From: an uncultured Clostridia bacterium
Lineage (GTDB): Bacteria > Bacillota > Clostridia > Oscillospirales > Acutalibacteraceae
Reading direction: 5' to 3'
Assembly: GCA_947364045.1 (NCBI GenBank)
Contig: CANARN010000004.1
Coordinates: forward strand, 1-64,000
DNA: 64,000 bases
Shown here: piece after piece, positions 34,007 through 43,477 of the stretch
Layout: each line of letters begins with the position of its first letter
Numbering within the stretch: position 1 is the first letter of the stretch
The notes under the pieces: model-generated
What the model was told of the DNA's origin: nothing
Seen by the model: the letters and a program-made list of their open reading frames with translations, nothing else
Databases searched by the model: none
Translations under genes and position numbers: made by a program

Positions 34007-34861
34007 ATGGAAAGGCTCATAATTATAGGCTCAGGTCCTGCAGGTGTTTCGGCGGCTCTTTATGCTGTCCGCGCCGGAATTAAAACAACGGTTGTGTCAC
34101 GAGGAGCAGGCGCTCTTGAAAAAACAGAAAAAATAGAGAACTATTACGGATTTCCCGAAATAATCAGCGGAAAAGAGCTTCACGAAAGGGGAATTGCGGG
34201 GGCAAAGCGGCTCGGAGTTGAGTTTTTGACAGACGAAGTTGTTTCTGTCGAAAAGTCAGACGCGTTTTATGTAAAAACTCCCGATAAGCTGCTTGCGGCA
34301 GATGCGCTTATTTTAGCTACCGGCGTTTCAAAGCTTGCGCCTGAAATACAGGGCCTTGAAGAGTTTGAGGGAAGAGGGGTAAGCTACTGCGCGATTTGCG
34401 ACGGATTTTTCTTTAAAGAAAGACGTGTTGCCGTTCTCGGAACGGGCGAAAATGCGATTAACGAAATAAACGAGCTTAAAAATATAACCTCCGACATTAC
34501 TCTTCTGACAAACGGCGATGAAATTACAGCCGAATTTCCCGATTGGGTAAATATAATTTCGGACGAAATAGAGGCAGTTCGGGGAACAGGCAAAATTTCG
34601 TCGGTAAGCTTTAAAAACGGGCAGACAATTTCTCTTGACGGACTTTTTATAGCCTACAAAACGGCGGGAAGCACAGCCCTTGCCAAAAAATTAGGCGCGA
34701 AGACCGACGGCAGATTTATTTGGACAGATGAAGAGATGAATACAAACATAAGCGGACTGTTTGCCGCAGGGGATTGCCGCGGCGGACTTCTTCAGATTTC
34801 AAAGGCGGTTTATGACGGCGCTGCGGCGGGAACGTCAGCTGTTAAGTATCTGAAAAAATAA
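34007..34861 (+). CDS. thioredoxin reductase-like FAD/NAD(P) oxidoreductase
   Basis: A 284-residue flavoprotein with TrxB architecture: FAD-binding IIGSGPAGVSAALYA (5-19), redox pair CAIC (Cys128, Cys131), NAD(P)-binding VLGTGENAINEI (about 145-156; the usual GGGxSA is changed to GTGENA), and the FAD C-terminal block LFAAGDCRG near 248. It is shorter than most TrxB (about 310). The altered pyridine-nucleotide loop could mean another electron donor, such as ferredoxin, as known for some clostridial thioredoxin reductases. Start 34007 follows GGGAGG; the longer frame from 33833 crosses the 5S gene. No thioredoxin gene is adjacent. Confidence 0.82.
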   Translation: MERLIIIGSGPAGVSAALYAVRAGIKTTVVSRGAGALEKTEKIENYYGFPEIISGKELHERGIAGAKRLGVEFLTDEVVSVEKSDAFYVKTPDKLLAADALILATGVSKLAPEIQGLEEFEGRGVSYCAICDGFFFKERRVAVLGTGENAINEINELKNITSDITLLTNGDEITAEFPDWVNIISDEIEAVRGTGKISSVSFKNGQTISLDGLFIAYKTAGSTALAKKLGAKTDGRFIWTDEEMNTNISGLFAAGDCRGGLLQISKAVYDGAAAGTSAVKYLKK

Positions 34862-34895
34862 AAAACGGAAATGTTTTAATAAAATTTAACAATTG

Positions 34896-34924
34896 CAGGT
34901 ATTGTATAATACCTGCTTTTTTGA
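34896..34924 (+). terminator. terminator of the TrxB-like gene
   Basis: GCAGGTATT and AATACCTGC, perfect 9-bp stem with GTAT loop, followed by TTTTTTG. Confidence 0.88.
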
Positions 34925-35003
34925 TACAATAGATTATCTTTAATTTTATCTTAATGAAATGTTATCTGCTAAGCAGAAGTATAAAGGACAGGAGTAAAAA
35001 GAA

Positions 35004-35993
35004 ATGCTTTTTGCACAGGATATAGGCATTGATCTCGGTACGGCAAACACGAGAGTTTATTTGAAGGGCAAAGGAATTGTTATTCGTGAGCCGTCAGTTG
35101 TTGCCGTTACTGCCAAAGGAAATCCGCCTGAGGTTGTCGCCATAGGAAATGAGGCTAAGGAAATGATAGGAAGAACGCCCGGTTCCGTTACAGCGGTAAA
35201 GCCTCTTAAAGACGGCGTTATTGCAGATATTGAAATAACCTCGGATATGTTGAAGGAATTTATTAAAATGGCTGTAAAGCGTTCGCCCTTTTCAAGAGCA
35301 AGAGTGCTGATTTCCGTTCCGTCGGGCATTACAGAGGTTGAACGGAAGGCGGTTCATGACGCTGCGAGAAATGCGGGAGCTAAATATGCCGCTCTGATAA
35401 GCGAGCCGTTAGCCTCCGCCATGGGAGCGGGAGTTGACATTTCCGAGGCTAAGGGAAATATGGTTGTAAACATCGGCTCGGGTACTACGGAAATTGCTGT
35501 TATTTCATATCGAGATATTGTTTCGTCTAAGTCAATACGTACGGCAGGCGACAGAATGGACGAGGCAATAGTAGAATACATCAGTAAAAAACATAACGTA
35601 CTTATCGGCGAGCGGACAGCTGAGGAAATAAAAATTAAAATCGGCTCTGCCTGCCCTTATGATGGCGAGGGAGCAATGGACGTGCGCGGCAGAGGGCTTA
35701 TTGACGGGCTTCCCCAAAATATTGAAATAACCTCTGAGGACATCCGCGAGGCGCTTTATGACAGTCTTTCGGGGATTCTTGAAACAATACGCTCAACTCT
35801 TGAAATTACTCCGCCCGAGCTTTTAGCGGATATTGTTGATAACGGAATAATGCTGACGGGCGGCGGAGCGCTTCTCAGGGGCATTGACAGATTTATTTCA
35901 GAAGAAACAAAAATTCCCGTACACGTTGCAGGCGAGCCTCTTGACTGCACGGTTTTGGGAACGGGTATGTGCCTTGAGAGAGGTAACAGATAA
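35004..35993 (+). CDS. mreB: rod-shape determining actin homologue MreB
   Basis: Cytoplasmic actin-like filament protein that organises elongation of the side wall. The 329-residue protein has the phosphate-1 loop DIGIDLGTANTRVY (6-19), phosphate-2 VVNIGSGTTEIAV near 155 and the adenosine motif ITGG/MLTGGGALLRG near 286-296. The phosphate-1 motif reads GTANTR, common to MreB/Mbl. First of a four-gene cluster mreB-mreC-mreD-PBP2, the classic elongasome order. AGGAG precedes the ATG. B. subtilis paralogues Mbl and MreBH are alternatives, but the cluster favours MreB. Confidence 0.93.
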   Translation: MLFAQDIGIDLGTANTRVYLKGKGIVIREPSVVAVTAKGNPPEVVAIGNEAKEMIGRTPGSVTAVKPLKDGVIADIEITSDMLKEFIKMAVKRSPFSRARVLISVPSGITEVERKAVHDAARNAGAKYAALISEPLASAMGAGVDISEAKGNMVVNIGSGTTEIAVISYRDIVSSKSIRTAGDRMDEAIVEYISKKHNVLIGERTAEEIKIKIGSACPYDGEGAMDVRGRGLIDGLPQNIEITSEDIREALYDSLSGILETIRSTLEITPPELLADIVDNGIMLTGGGALLRGIDRFISEETKIPVHVAGEPLDCTVLGTGMCLERGNR

Positions 35994-36008
35994 AACGGAG
36001 GAAGTAAA

Positions 36009-36845
36009 TTGAGTAACTTTTTTAAAGGGACAACATTTAAGGTATTGATGGCTGTTGCGGTTATTCTTATAGCCGCGTCGGTCTTTGCCGCCGTTTCCGA
36101 CTCTGCGTCATCACCTGTTACAAGGGCGGTCAGCGTTATAACCTCGCCGTTACAAAAGGCGGCATCTTTTCTTTCCTCAAAGGCGGATGGCTTTACGGGC
36201 GGCTTTGTGTCGTCAGACTCATACCGTAAAAGAGTTGAGGAGCTTGAATCTCAGGTTGCAGATTACAGAGCTCAGCTTGTTGATTATGAAAATGCAAAAA
36301 AACAGCTTGAATCCTATGAGCAGTTTTTAGATGTACGTGAGCAAAATCCTGATTATCAATGGGTTTACTGCACGGTTATAGGCAGAGATTCAGCGGATAT
36401 TTTTAATTCGTTTACACTTGGTAAGGGCAGTACGGACGGGATAAAGGTTAATGACGCCGTAATTTACAGCAATTATCTTATAGGCGTTGTTACAGAGGTA
36501 AATCCCTCGTCCTGCGTTGTAAGAACGGTGACTGACCCCAGCGTTAATATTGCGGCGTATGAAATCCGCACAGGTGAGGTTGGATATGTGTCCTCAAATT
36601 CAGGATTGTCGCTTAAGGGCGGCTGCGCTCTTTCGGGGCTTGATAAAAATACCGCTGTTTCGAAGGGCGGTATTGTTTGCACGTCGGGTACGGGCGGAAT
36701 TTTCCCGAAGGACCTTATAATCGGTACGGTAACATCGGTTGAACAGAGCGGCACAGACATTTCCGCAAATGCGGTTTTAGAGCCGGCGGCTGATTCAAAG
36801 GATATCAGCAGTTGCTTTGTAATAACTTCTTTCGGAACAAAATAA
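36009..36845 (+). CDS. mreC: rod-shape determining protein MreC
   Basis: A 278-residue bitopic protein: an N-terminal membrane anchor (about 8-28), a coiled coil (about 72-108) and the extracytoplasmic double beta-barrel domain with VIGRDSADIFNSFTLGKGSTDGIKVNDAVI and YSNYLIGVVTEV, typical of MreC. It links MreB filaments to PBP2 outside the membrane. TTG start with GGAGG at good distance, 15 bp behind mreB. Confidence 0.93.
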   Translation: MSNFFKGTTFKVLMAVAVILIAASVFAAVSDSASSPVTRAVSVITSPLQKAASFLSSKADGFTGGFVSSDSYRKRVEELESQVADYRAQLVDYENAKKQLESYEQFLDVREQNPDYQWVYCTVIGRDSADIFNSFTLGKGSTDGIKVNDAVIYSNYLIGVVTEVNPSSCVVRTVTDPSVNIAAYEIRTGEVGYVSSNSGLSLKGGCALSGLDKNTAVSKGGIVCTSGTGGIFPKDLIIGTVTSVEQSGTDISANAVLEPAADSKDISSCFVITSFGTK

Positions 36846-36882
36846 TGCGAAGGAAAAGGGAACGGACGGGACTGATTGGAAT

Positions 36883-37410
36883 ATGAATTCCGTAAACAAA
36901 ATAAAAATTAAAAAATATGCAGTATATGTTTTGCTGTTGCTGGCGGCGCATCTTTTTCAGAACTCGTTGCAGATTTTTCCGTCGCTTTTCGGGGTAAGAC
37001 CCGTTTTGCTTATTTCTGCGGCAGTTTGCATTGCAATGTATGAGGGAGAAATTGCGGGAGCGGCGGCAGGCTTTTTTGCGGGAGCGCTGTGGGATACGGT
37101 TACAGTAGCTGCCGATGGGTACAATGCGTTGTTTTTAGCGGTTTCGTGCGCTCTTTGCGGCGTTGTTTTACGTATATTTTTAAGAAACAATATTTTGACC
37201 TATGTTTTTGTTAATTCAATTATAACCGTATTATATTTTGCAACATACGTGATTTTCTTTATTACGTCAAGGGGAATTGACGGCGGTTTACAGCTTTTCG
37301 CAAGGTATTATATGCCTATGGCGGTATATTCTTTAATTCTTACGCCGTTCTGGTATTTGACTGTCAGGCGGATAAACCGAAAATTCCCGATTGCCTATAT
37401 TGAATATTGA
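36883..37410 (+). CDS. mreD: rod-shape determining protein MreD
   Basis: A 175-residue hydrophobic protein with about five to six membrane helices, partner of MreC and PBP2 in the elongasome. Sequence conservation in this family is low; the call rests on size, topology and position between mreC and the PBP2 gene. The ribosome site is weak (GGAAT), which may lower its translation relative to mreC. 37 bp after mreC. Confidence 0.88.
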   Translation: MNSVNKIKIKKYAVYVLLLLAAHLFQNSLQIFPSLFGVRPVLLISAAVCIAMYEGEIAGAAAGFFAGALWDTVTVAADGYNALFLAVSCALCGVVLRIFLRNNILTYVFVNSIITVLYFATYVIFFITSRGIDGGLQLFARYYMPMAVYSLILTPFWYLTVRRINRKFPIAYIEY

Positions 37411-37443
37411 TTAAAAATAATTTTTTTAAAGGAGGGACGGCAG

Positions 37444-39549
37444 ATGAAGCAGAATTTTAATTTCAAATTAAGAGCAACGGCGTTTATTGCGGCGATTGTA
37501 TTTTTTGTTTCGGTTTTTTGCGTGGATTTGTTCAGAATTCAGGTAGTAGAAAAAGACAGGTATGCTTCAAAAAAGCTGTCGCTTTCATCAAGCACCTCCA
37601 AAATTTCTGCTGTAAGGGGCGAAATTCTCGACAGCAGCGGAAAACCATTGGTTTATAATGTTCCGTCTAATACGGTTTATTTTGACGCCGCTTATTTCCC
37701 CAAGGCATCCGCTAAGGAAAAACGCAATGAAATTGTTCTGTCGCTTATAAGGCTGTTTGAGAGTATGGATATTTCTTATTCAGCGGGTTTACCTATTGAA
37801 AACAGCGGCGGTGAATTTGTTTTCAGGGAAAATTCCGAGTCAGACAAGAATTATTTGATTTCAAAGGATTATTTGAATTTGAATGTTTATGCTACGGCGC
37901 AGAACTGTTTTGACGCGCTTGTGGAATATTATTCTCTTGAAAATCTTTCTCAGGAAGAGGCACTTAAAACGGCGTCTGTATATTTTTCAATGAGAAAAGC
38001 GGATTTTTCTACTTTTAATCCGTTTACATTTGCGGAAAATGTGCCTGAAGAAGCAATTTTGGTTTTGAAGGAGCAAAGCCGTTTTTACGAGGGCGTTGAA
38101 ACAAGAATTGACACGGTCCGTGAATATTATGACGGAACAATAGCTCCTCACATTGTCGGATTTTACGATTTTCTCGACGCGGACGAATACAAGAGCGTAA
38201 CAGCTCAGTATAACGAAAAATTAAAGAACACTGAATTGAGCGATGAAGAAAAAACAGATTTAAAGCTTCGCTCCTATTCAATAACCGACAAAATCGGTAA
38301 GTTCGGCATTGAAAACTCTATGGAGGAAACTCTCAGAGGAAGAAACGGCGTTATGACTACCGTAACAAATGCCGACGGCTCAAAGACGCGTACCGTAACA
38401 ACAGAGGCGCAGAACGGCGGGAATGTAATTCTTACATTTAATGCGGATTTTCAAAAACAGGTTCAGGATATTCTTGCCTCAAAAATCAGCGGTCTTAAAG
38501 ATATTGAAACAGTCGGAGCGGCAGGCAGCGCTGTTGTAATAGACGTTAACGATTTTTCGGTTCTTGCCTGTGCTACGTACCCGTCCTATGACCTTTCAAC
38601 CTATAAGGAAAATATTGTAGCGCTGAATACGGACAAATCTGCTCCACTTTGGAACAGAGCGCTGAGAAGCACTTATGCTCCCGGTTCAACCGTAAAGCCT
38701 GCGGTGGCGACTGCCGGCTTGGAAGAGGGAATAGTAACGCCCGACACGCCAATAAAGTGTACGCTTATTTACGGATATTTCAAGGATCAGCCATTCCAAT
38801 GCTATAATAATAACAGTCACGCAGGCACTGCGCAAACGGTGGAAACAGCTATTAAAAATTCCTGCAATATCTATTTTTATGAGGTCGGAAGACAGCTTGG
38901 AATAAATAAAATGGGCGATTATTTTTCGCAGTTCGGGCTTGGCAGAAAAACCGGTGTCGAATTGACGGAAGCCGCGGGTGTAATTGCAGGACCTGAGGAG
39001 CGAAAGGCGGCAGGCGGTATCTGGTACCCCGGCGACGTTACTCAGGCGGCAATCGGTCAGTCTGACAACCTGTTTACACCTATTCAGCTGGCGACATATG
39101 CGGGTATGCTCGCAAACGGCGGTACAAAATACAGAGCGCATTTCATTAAGGCGGTAAAATCGGCGGATTATTCGCAGACGCTTTATGAAACTCAGCCCGA
39201 AGTTCTCGGAAAGATAAATATTTCGGATTCAACAAAAGCCGCAGTAAAAAGAGGTATGGTGGCGCTTGGCGGCAGCTACAGAGCATTCGATTCTTTGCCT
39301 TTTTCTGTGGCGTGTAAAACAGGTACTGCTCAGAAAAAACAAAAGGTAAACGGAAAGCTTGTGGAGTACACTAACGGTTTTATGATAGCCTATGCTCCTG
39401 CTGACAATCCGCAAATTGCAATTGCGGTAGCGATTGAAAATACAAAATCTTCAAGCACTATTACCTGCGTTGCGGAAATTTTAAAGGCATATTTTGAGCA
39501 AAAAGAGGGCATAACCCCGTCACAGACCGTGGGAAGCGTTTTGCGGTAA
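37444..39549 (+). CDS. mrdA: penicillin-binding protein 2 (class B transpeptidase, elongation)
   Basis: Membrane-anchored D,D-transpeptidase that cross-links peptidoglycan during elongation. The 701-residue protein has an N-terminal anchor (about 12-32), the PBP dimerisation region (RGEILDSSGKPLVYN near 58), and the transpeptidase domain with SxxK in GSTVKP (Ser near residue 417), SxN in SCN (near 475) and KTGTAQ (near 624). The mre neighbours fix the role as elongation rather than division. AAGGAGGG before the ATG. Last gene of the mre cluster. Confidence 0.92.
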   Translation: MKQNFNFKLRATAFIAAIVFFVSVFCVDLFRIQVVEKDRYASKKLSLSSSTSKISAVRGEILDSSGKPLVYNVPSNTVYFDAAYFPKASAKEKRNEIVLSLIRLFESMDISYSAGLPIENSGGEFVFRENSESDKNYLISKDYLNLNVYATAQNCFDALVEYYSLENLSQEEALKTASVYFSMRKADFSTFNPFTFAENVPEEAILVLKEQSRFYEGVETRIDTVREYYDGTIAPHIVGFYDFLDADEYKSVTAQYNEKLKNTELSDEEKTDLKLRSYSITDKIGKFGIENSMEETLRGRNGVMTTVTNADGSKTRTVTTEAQNGGNVILTFNADFQKQVQDILASKISGLKDIETVGAAGSAVVIDVNDFSVLACATYPSYDLSTYKENIVALNTDKSAPLWNRALRSTYAPGSTVKPAVATAGLEEGIVTPDTPIKCTLIYGYFKDQPFQCYNNNSHAGTAQTVETAIKNSCNIYFYEVGRQLGINKMGDYFSQFGLGRKTGVELTEAAGVIAGPEERKAAGGIWYPGDVTQAAIGQSDNLFTPIQLATYAGMLANGGTKYRAHFIKAVKSADYSQTLYETQPEVLGKINISDSTKAAVKRGMVALGGSYRAFDSLPFSVACKTGTAQKKQKVNGKLVEYTNGFMIAYAPADNPQIAIAVAIENTKSSSTITCVAEILKAYFEQKEGITPSQTVGSVLR

Positions 39550-39581
39550 GCCGAATAAAACGGATTTGTGGGTTAAACCTA

Positions 39582-39715
39582 TTGACATAATCAGTAGTTT
39601 GTTATATAATACTAAAGCTTTCGGCATTCTCGGAATATGGCGTAAACTCTAAAACGAGTGTTCACCTGTCCTTATTCTGCGGTGTGCGAAAAATATATTT
39701 AATGAGGTGAAAACA
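39582..39715 (+). promoter_or_regulatory. promoter and structured leader of rpsO
   Basis: Consensus promoter TTGACA (39582-39587), 17 bp, TATAAT (39605-39610). The leader of about 100 nt to ATG 39716 is GC-richer than its surroundings and has complementary blocks (for example GGCATTCTCG and CGAGTGTT, and CGGAATATG and TTATTCTGCGG partial pairs). S15 represses its own mRNA through such leaders in several bacteria; whether this one does is inference. Confidence 0.6.
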
Positions 39716-39979
39716 ATGACAAAAGAAGAAAAGCAGGCAATAATGCTCGAGTACGCAACTCACGAGGGCGACACAGGCTCACCCGAGGTTCAGATTGCTG
39801 TTCTCACAAAGAGAATCAACGACCTTAACGAGCATTTAAAGACCAACAAGAAAGACCACCACTCAAGAAGAGGTCTTCTTAAAATGGTAGGTCACAGACG
39901 TAATCTTCTCGCATATCTCCAGAAGGTTGATATTGAGAGATACCGTTCAATCGTAGCGCGTCTCGGTCTTCGTAAATAA
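39716..39979 (+). CDS. rpsO: 30S ribosomal protein S15
   Basis: An 87-residue primary 16S-binding protein that organises the central domain of the small subunit. The sequence has the invariant blocks [30 protein letters not shown] and [13 protein letters not shown] 39716 with AGGTGA is used rather than GTG 39707. Followed by a strong terminator and then pnp, the rpsO-pnp order seen in many bacteria. Confidence 0.97.
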   Translation: MTKEEKQAIMLEYATHEGDTGSPEVQIAVLTKRINDLNEHLKTNKKDHHSRRGLLKMVGHRRNLLAYLQKVDIERYRSIVARLGLRK

Positions 39980-39988
39980 GACGACATT

Positions 39989-40032
39989 AAGGCAAACAGT
40001 TTTACCGCTGTTTGCCTTAAATTGCTTTTTAA
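39989..40032 (+). terminator. terminator of rpsO
   Basis: AAGGCAAACAG and CTGTTTGCCTT form an 11-bp stem. The following AAATTGCTTTTT is only moderately T-rich, so read-through into pnp is possible. Confidence 0.75.
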
Positions 40033-40158
40033 CACAGTAAAAATCAAGGCGGATTTCTCTGAATTTAGCGGTAAACAGAGTGCTTGAAGCTCAAACATTC
40101 CGTTTATTGCTAAAACGGGATTTTTGCCTTGAAAAATATAAAAAGGAAGGTAAAAACT

Positions 40159-42360
40159 ATGTTTTTCAAAAACTTTAAGGTTTGGGAAACCGAGCTTGCC
40201 GGCAGAAAGCTCTCAATTGAAACCGGCAAAATGGCAGGGCTTGCAAATGCCGCAGTTATGGTTCGTTACGGCGAAACAAACGTGCTTTGCACAGTTACAG
40301 CCTCTGCAAAGCCCCGTGAGGGCGTTGATTTCTTCCCTCTTTCAGTTGACTATGAGGAGAAGATGTATTCAGTAGGTAAAATCCCCGGTTCGTTCCAGAG
40401 AAGAGAAGGCAAAGCAAGCGAAAAGGCAACGCTTACATCACGCTGCATTGACAGACCCATAAGACCTCTTTTCCCCAAGGATTTGCGCAATGACTGCTCA
40501 GTTGTTGCAACGGTTATGTCCGTTGACCCCGACTGCAGCCCCGAAATCGCATCAATGATTGGCGTTTCAACAGCTATCGCCATTTCAGATATTCCGTGGG
40601 ACGGCCCCATTTCAGGCGTAAACGTAGGTCTTGTTGACGGCGAAATCGTTATCAACCCCACTCTCGAGCAGAGAGCGAAGACAGACCTTAACTTAACAGT
40701 TGCATCTACCGCTGACCTTGTTGCTATGATTGAGGCAGGCGGTAACGAAATTTCAGATGACCTTATGTTTGACTGCATTATGGCAGGTCACGAGGAGAAT
40801 AAAAAGATTGTTAAATTCATTCAGGGAATCGTTGATGAGGTAGGCAAGCCGAAATTTGCTTATGAGTCAAGCGACCCGGACCCCGTAATCTTCAAGGAAA
40901 TTGAGGATTTCTGCATTGATGACGTTAAGAAGGCTCTTGACACTGACGATAAGCTTGTACGTGACGAGGCGCTTCTCCCCATTTACGCCGCTGTTCACGA
41001 GAAATATGACGAGCAGTTTGAGGGCAATGAGGGCAAAATTGACGAGATTATGTACCTTGTTCAGAAGCACGTTGTACGTTCATGGCTTAAGGACGAGCAT
41101 AAGCGTGTTGACGGCAGAGGAATTGACGAAATCCGTCCGCTTAACGCTGAAATCGATTTGCTTGCACGCGCGCACGGTTCAGGTATGTTCACAAGAGGTC
41201 AGACTCAGGTTCTCTCAGTTGCAACTCTCGGCCCCACAAGCGACGCACAGATGCTTGACGGTCTTGACGAGCAGAAGGAAAAGAGATATATTCACCATTA
41301 CAATTTCCCGTCCTATTCAGTAGGCGAAACAAAGCCCTCCAGAGGACCGGGCAGACGTGAAATCGGTCACGGCGCACTTGCCGAAAAAGCGCTTATCCCC
41401 GTTATTCCGTCAATTGAGGAGTTCCCCTACACAATCCGTGTTGTATCTGAGGTTCTTTCTTCAAACGGTTCAACCTCACAGGGCTCAATTTGCGGCAGTA
41501 CTCTTGCTCTTATGGCGGCAGGTGTTCCGATTAAAGCTCCCGTTGCAGGTATTTCCTGCGGTCTTATCACAGGCGACGAGGGTGTTTACGGCGACTTTAT
41601 GACAATGGTTGACATTCAGGGTCTTGAAGACTTTTACGGCGATATGGACTTTAAGGTTGCAGGTACAAAGAAGGGTATCACAGCAATTCAGATGGACTTA
41701 AAGGTTCACGGTCTTACTCCCGAAATCATTAAAGAGGCATTTGCAAAGACACACAAGGCAAGAGATTACATTCTTGACGAAATTATGCTTCCTGTTATTT
41801 CAGAACCGAGAGCAGAGCTTTCAAGGTGGGCTCCCAAGATGCTCACAACAAAGATTGACCCCGAAAAAATCGGCGATGTTATCGGTAAACAGGGCAAGGT
41901 TATTCAGAAGATTCAGGCAGAATGTGAATGTAAAATTGACATTTCCGAAGAGGGTAACGTATTTGTTTCCGCTCTTGACATTGAAAAGGCAAAGAGAGCA
42001 ATTATGATTGTTGATACAATCGCAAAAGACCCCGAACCAGGCACAATTTACAACGGCGTTGTAACCCGTCTTATGAGCTTCGGCGCATTTGTTGAGATTG
42101 CTCCCGGTAAAGAGGGACTTGTTCACATCAGCCGTCTTGACGTAAAGAGAGTTGACAAGGTTGAAGATGTTGTCAATGTAGGCGACAGCGTGCTTGTTAA
42201 GGTTCTTGAAATAGACGATCAGGGCAGACTTAACCTTTCACGCCGTGACGCGCTTATCGAGGTTAAGGGTCTTACCCCTGAAAACGATATTGATGACGAG
42301 CCGAGAAAAGACAGAAAACCCCGTCGTTTTAACGGCGGTAAACCCCATCACCACGGTTAA
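40159..42360 (+). CDS. pnp: polyribonucleotide nucleotidyltransferase (PNPase)
   Basis: Phosphorolytic 3'-5' exoribonuclease in RNA turnover. The 733-residue protein has two RNase PH-like domains (GETNVLCTVTAS near 33 and RGQTQVLSVATLG near 355), the GSICGSTLALMAAGVP block, an all-alpha linker, a KH domain (KIGDVIGKQGKVIQKI near 568) and an S1 domain (GTIYNGVVTRLMSFGAFVEI near 628), ending in a basic His/Lys-rich tail. ATG 40159 follows AAGGAAGG; the longer frame from 40129 lacks a site. The 120-nt leader can pair CAAGGC with GCCTTG just before the ribosome site, compatible with the autoregulation known for pnp. Confidence 0.97.
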   Translation: MFFKNFKVWETELAGRKLSIETGKMAGLANAAVMVRYGETNVLCTVTASAKPREGVDFFPLSVDYEEKMYSVGKIPGSFQRREGKASEKATLTSRCIDRPIRPLFPKDLRNDCSVVATVMSVDPDCSPEIASMIGVSTAIAISDIPWDGPISGVNVGLVDGEIVINPTLEQRAKTDLNLTVASTADLVAMIEAGGNEISDDLMFDCIMAGHEENKKIVKFIQGIVDEVGKPKFAYESSDPDPVIFKEIEDFCIDDVKKALDTDDKLVRDEALLPIYAAVHEKYDEQFEGNEGKIDEIMYLVQKHVVRSWLKDEHKRVDGRGIDEIRPLNAEIDLLARAHGSGMFTRGQTQVLSVATLGPTSDAQMLDGLDEQKEKRYIHHYNFPSYSVGETKPSRGPGRREIGHGALAEKALIPVIPSIEEFPYTIRVVSEVLSSNGSTSQGSICGSTLALMAAGVPIKAPVAGISCGLITGDEGVYGDFMTMVDIQGLEDFYGDMDFKVAGTKKGITAIQMDLKVHGLTPEIIKEAFAKTHKARDYILDEIMLPVISEPRAELSRWAPKMLTTKIDPEKIGDVIGKQGKVIQKIQAECECKIDISEEGNVFVSALDIEKAKRAIMIVDTIAKDPEPGTIYNGVVTRLMSFGAFVEIAPGKEGLVHISRLDVKRVDKVEDVVNVGDSVLVKVLEIDDQGRLNLSRRDALIEVKGLTPENDIDDEPRKDRKPRRFNGGKPHHHG

Positions 42361-42381
42361 TTAAAAAATCTTTAAACAATT

Positions 42382-42415
42382 TAAGGCACACCCGTTTGGG
42401 CGTGCCTTTTTTATA
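42382..42415 (+). terminator. terminator of pnp
   Basis: AAGGCACACCCG and TGGGCGTGCCTT with a TT loop region, followed by TTTTAT. Confidence 0.88.
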
Positions 42416-42445
42416 GGTTTATACTGATTATATATTGCTATACGA

Positions 42446-42597
42446 GTAGGGCAGGGTTGCAGGTGTCCGGTGGACACTTTTAAATCGAAGATTTAAAAGC
42501 AACGACCGAGCCGGCAGGCGAGAAATTGCTCCCGTTGAAAAAACGGTTATGATATTAACCCTATGTAATGGGCTGATGTAGGCATCAGCCCCTACTC
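42446..42597. repeat. REP/palindrome mosaic
   Basis: No gene in 42421-42685. The stretch starts with GTAGGGCAGGG, holds the hairpins GTGTCC-GG-TGGACAC and CTTTTAAATC-GA-AGATTTAAAAG, then GAGCCGGCAGGCGAG (similar to GAGCAGGCGGGCGAG at 46703), and ends with the REP palindrome GGGCTGATG-TAGG-CATCAGCCCCTAC (42568-42595). The outer GTAGGG/CCCTAC ends suggest one composite element. Confidence 0.7.
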
Positions 42598-42685
42598 GGT
42601 TGGTGCTTCTGCTTCGCAGAGGTTTCCATCGGATGCCCCCACCTCGCCGCTGCATTTTTATTACCAACAGTGGATGAGGTGGTTT

Positions 42686-43477
42686 TTACGAAATTTTATT
42701 TCCCGCTTTGGAATATTTTATTGCTTCTTTTAAATATACCGACTGGTTTACAATCCAGATAAGGCAAACAGCGAGCGACGGTAAAAAACCGATGGGAAAC
42801 TGAAGAGCGCATACAGCAAGTACAACAGACAGAACCCAACACACCGTATTAGTTGTCGAAAAGGCTTTATATGCGCATTTGCCTATCATAATTTTCTCAG
42901 CTTCGTCACAGCTGTCGAGCCATTTTTTCTGAAATTTGGTGTCATAAACAGATGCCGTTTTTTCGGGGTTCATCGCCTTAACTGCATCAACACATCTTTG
43001 CTGAATAAGAACCGCTTCAAGCATAATGGCAAAAAATGCGGCTATACCTGCAAAAACAGGTAAAGCATTTTCTTTGTTTTCAAAAGCGGCTGTAATGCAG
43101 GAATACGATGCGGTAATAAGAAAAAACGAAAGAATAAGCGATATATCGGTTATCAAAATGATAATGGAGAGCTTTCTGTCTGCTGACTCGTAAATTTTTT
43201 CGTCCTCTCCGTCCCAACCACGGAGCATTTTTTTAGCGTTTACGTAGAGCGGTATGCAAGTTACAGGCACAATAATCGCTATTGCCAGCATCAGATACGG
43301 CGCAATATATACTCCGAAAAATGCTCCTGCACTTTTTAAGCTGTCTGACAGTGTATTAAGACTATATTTTGCAGAGAAAAATCCGAATGCTCCTCCAATG
43401 ATTAAGCTGAGTATCATAATAAGTATAAATTTCGGCATTGCCTTGCGGTTTGCCTGTTTAATTTCATTTTTATTCAT
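42686..43477 (-). CDS. DUF3169-family membrane protein
   Basis: 263 residues, six hydrophobic segments, with cytoplasmic loops rich in charged residues. Size, MPKFILIMILSLIIGGAFGFFSAKY near the N-terminus and the IYLKEA-type ending (QSVYLKEAIKYSKAG) fit the DUF3169 family, which usually sits directly behind a small XRE regulator as here. The start codon abuts the regulator's stop codon, so the two are co-translated. Function unknown; it may be a sensor or stress-linked membrane protein controlled by that regulator. Confidence 0.75.
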   Translation of the reverse strand: MNKNEIKQANRKAMPKFILIMILSLIIGGAFGFFSAKYSLNTLSDSLKSAGAFFGVYIAPYLMLAIAIIVPVTCIPLYVNAKKMLRGWDGEDEKIYESADRKLSIIILITDISLILSFFLITASYSCITAAFENKENALPVFAGIAAFFAIMLEAVLIQQRCVDAVKAMNPEKTASVYDTKFQKKWLDSCDEAEKIMIGKCAYKAFSTTNTVCWVLSVVLAVCALQFPIGFLPSLAVCLIWIVNQSVYLKEAIKYSKAGNKIS

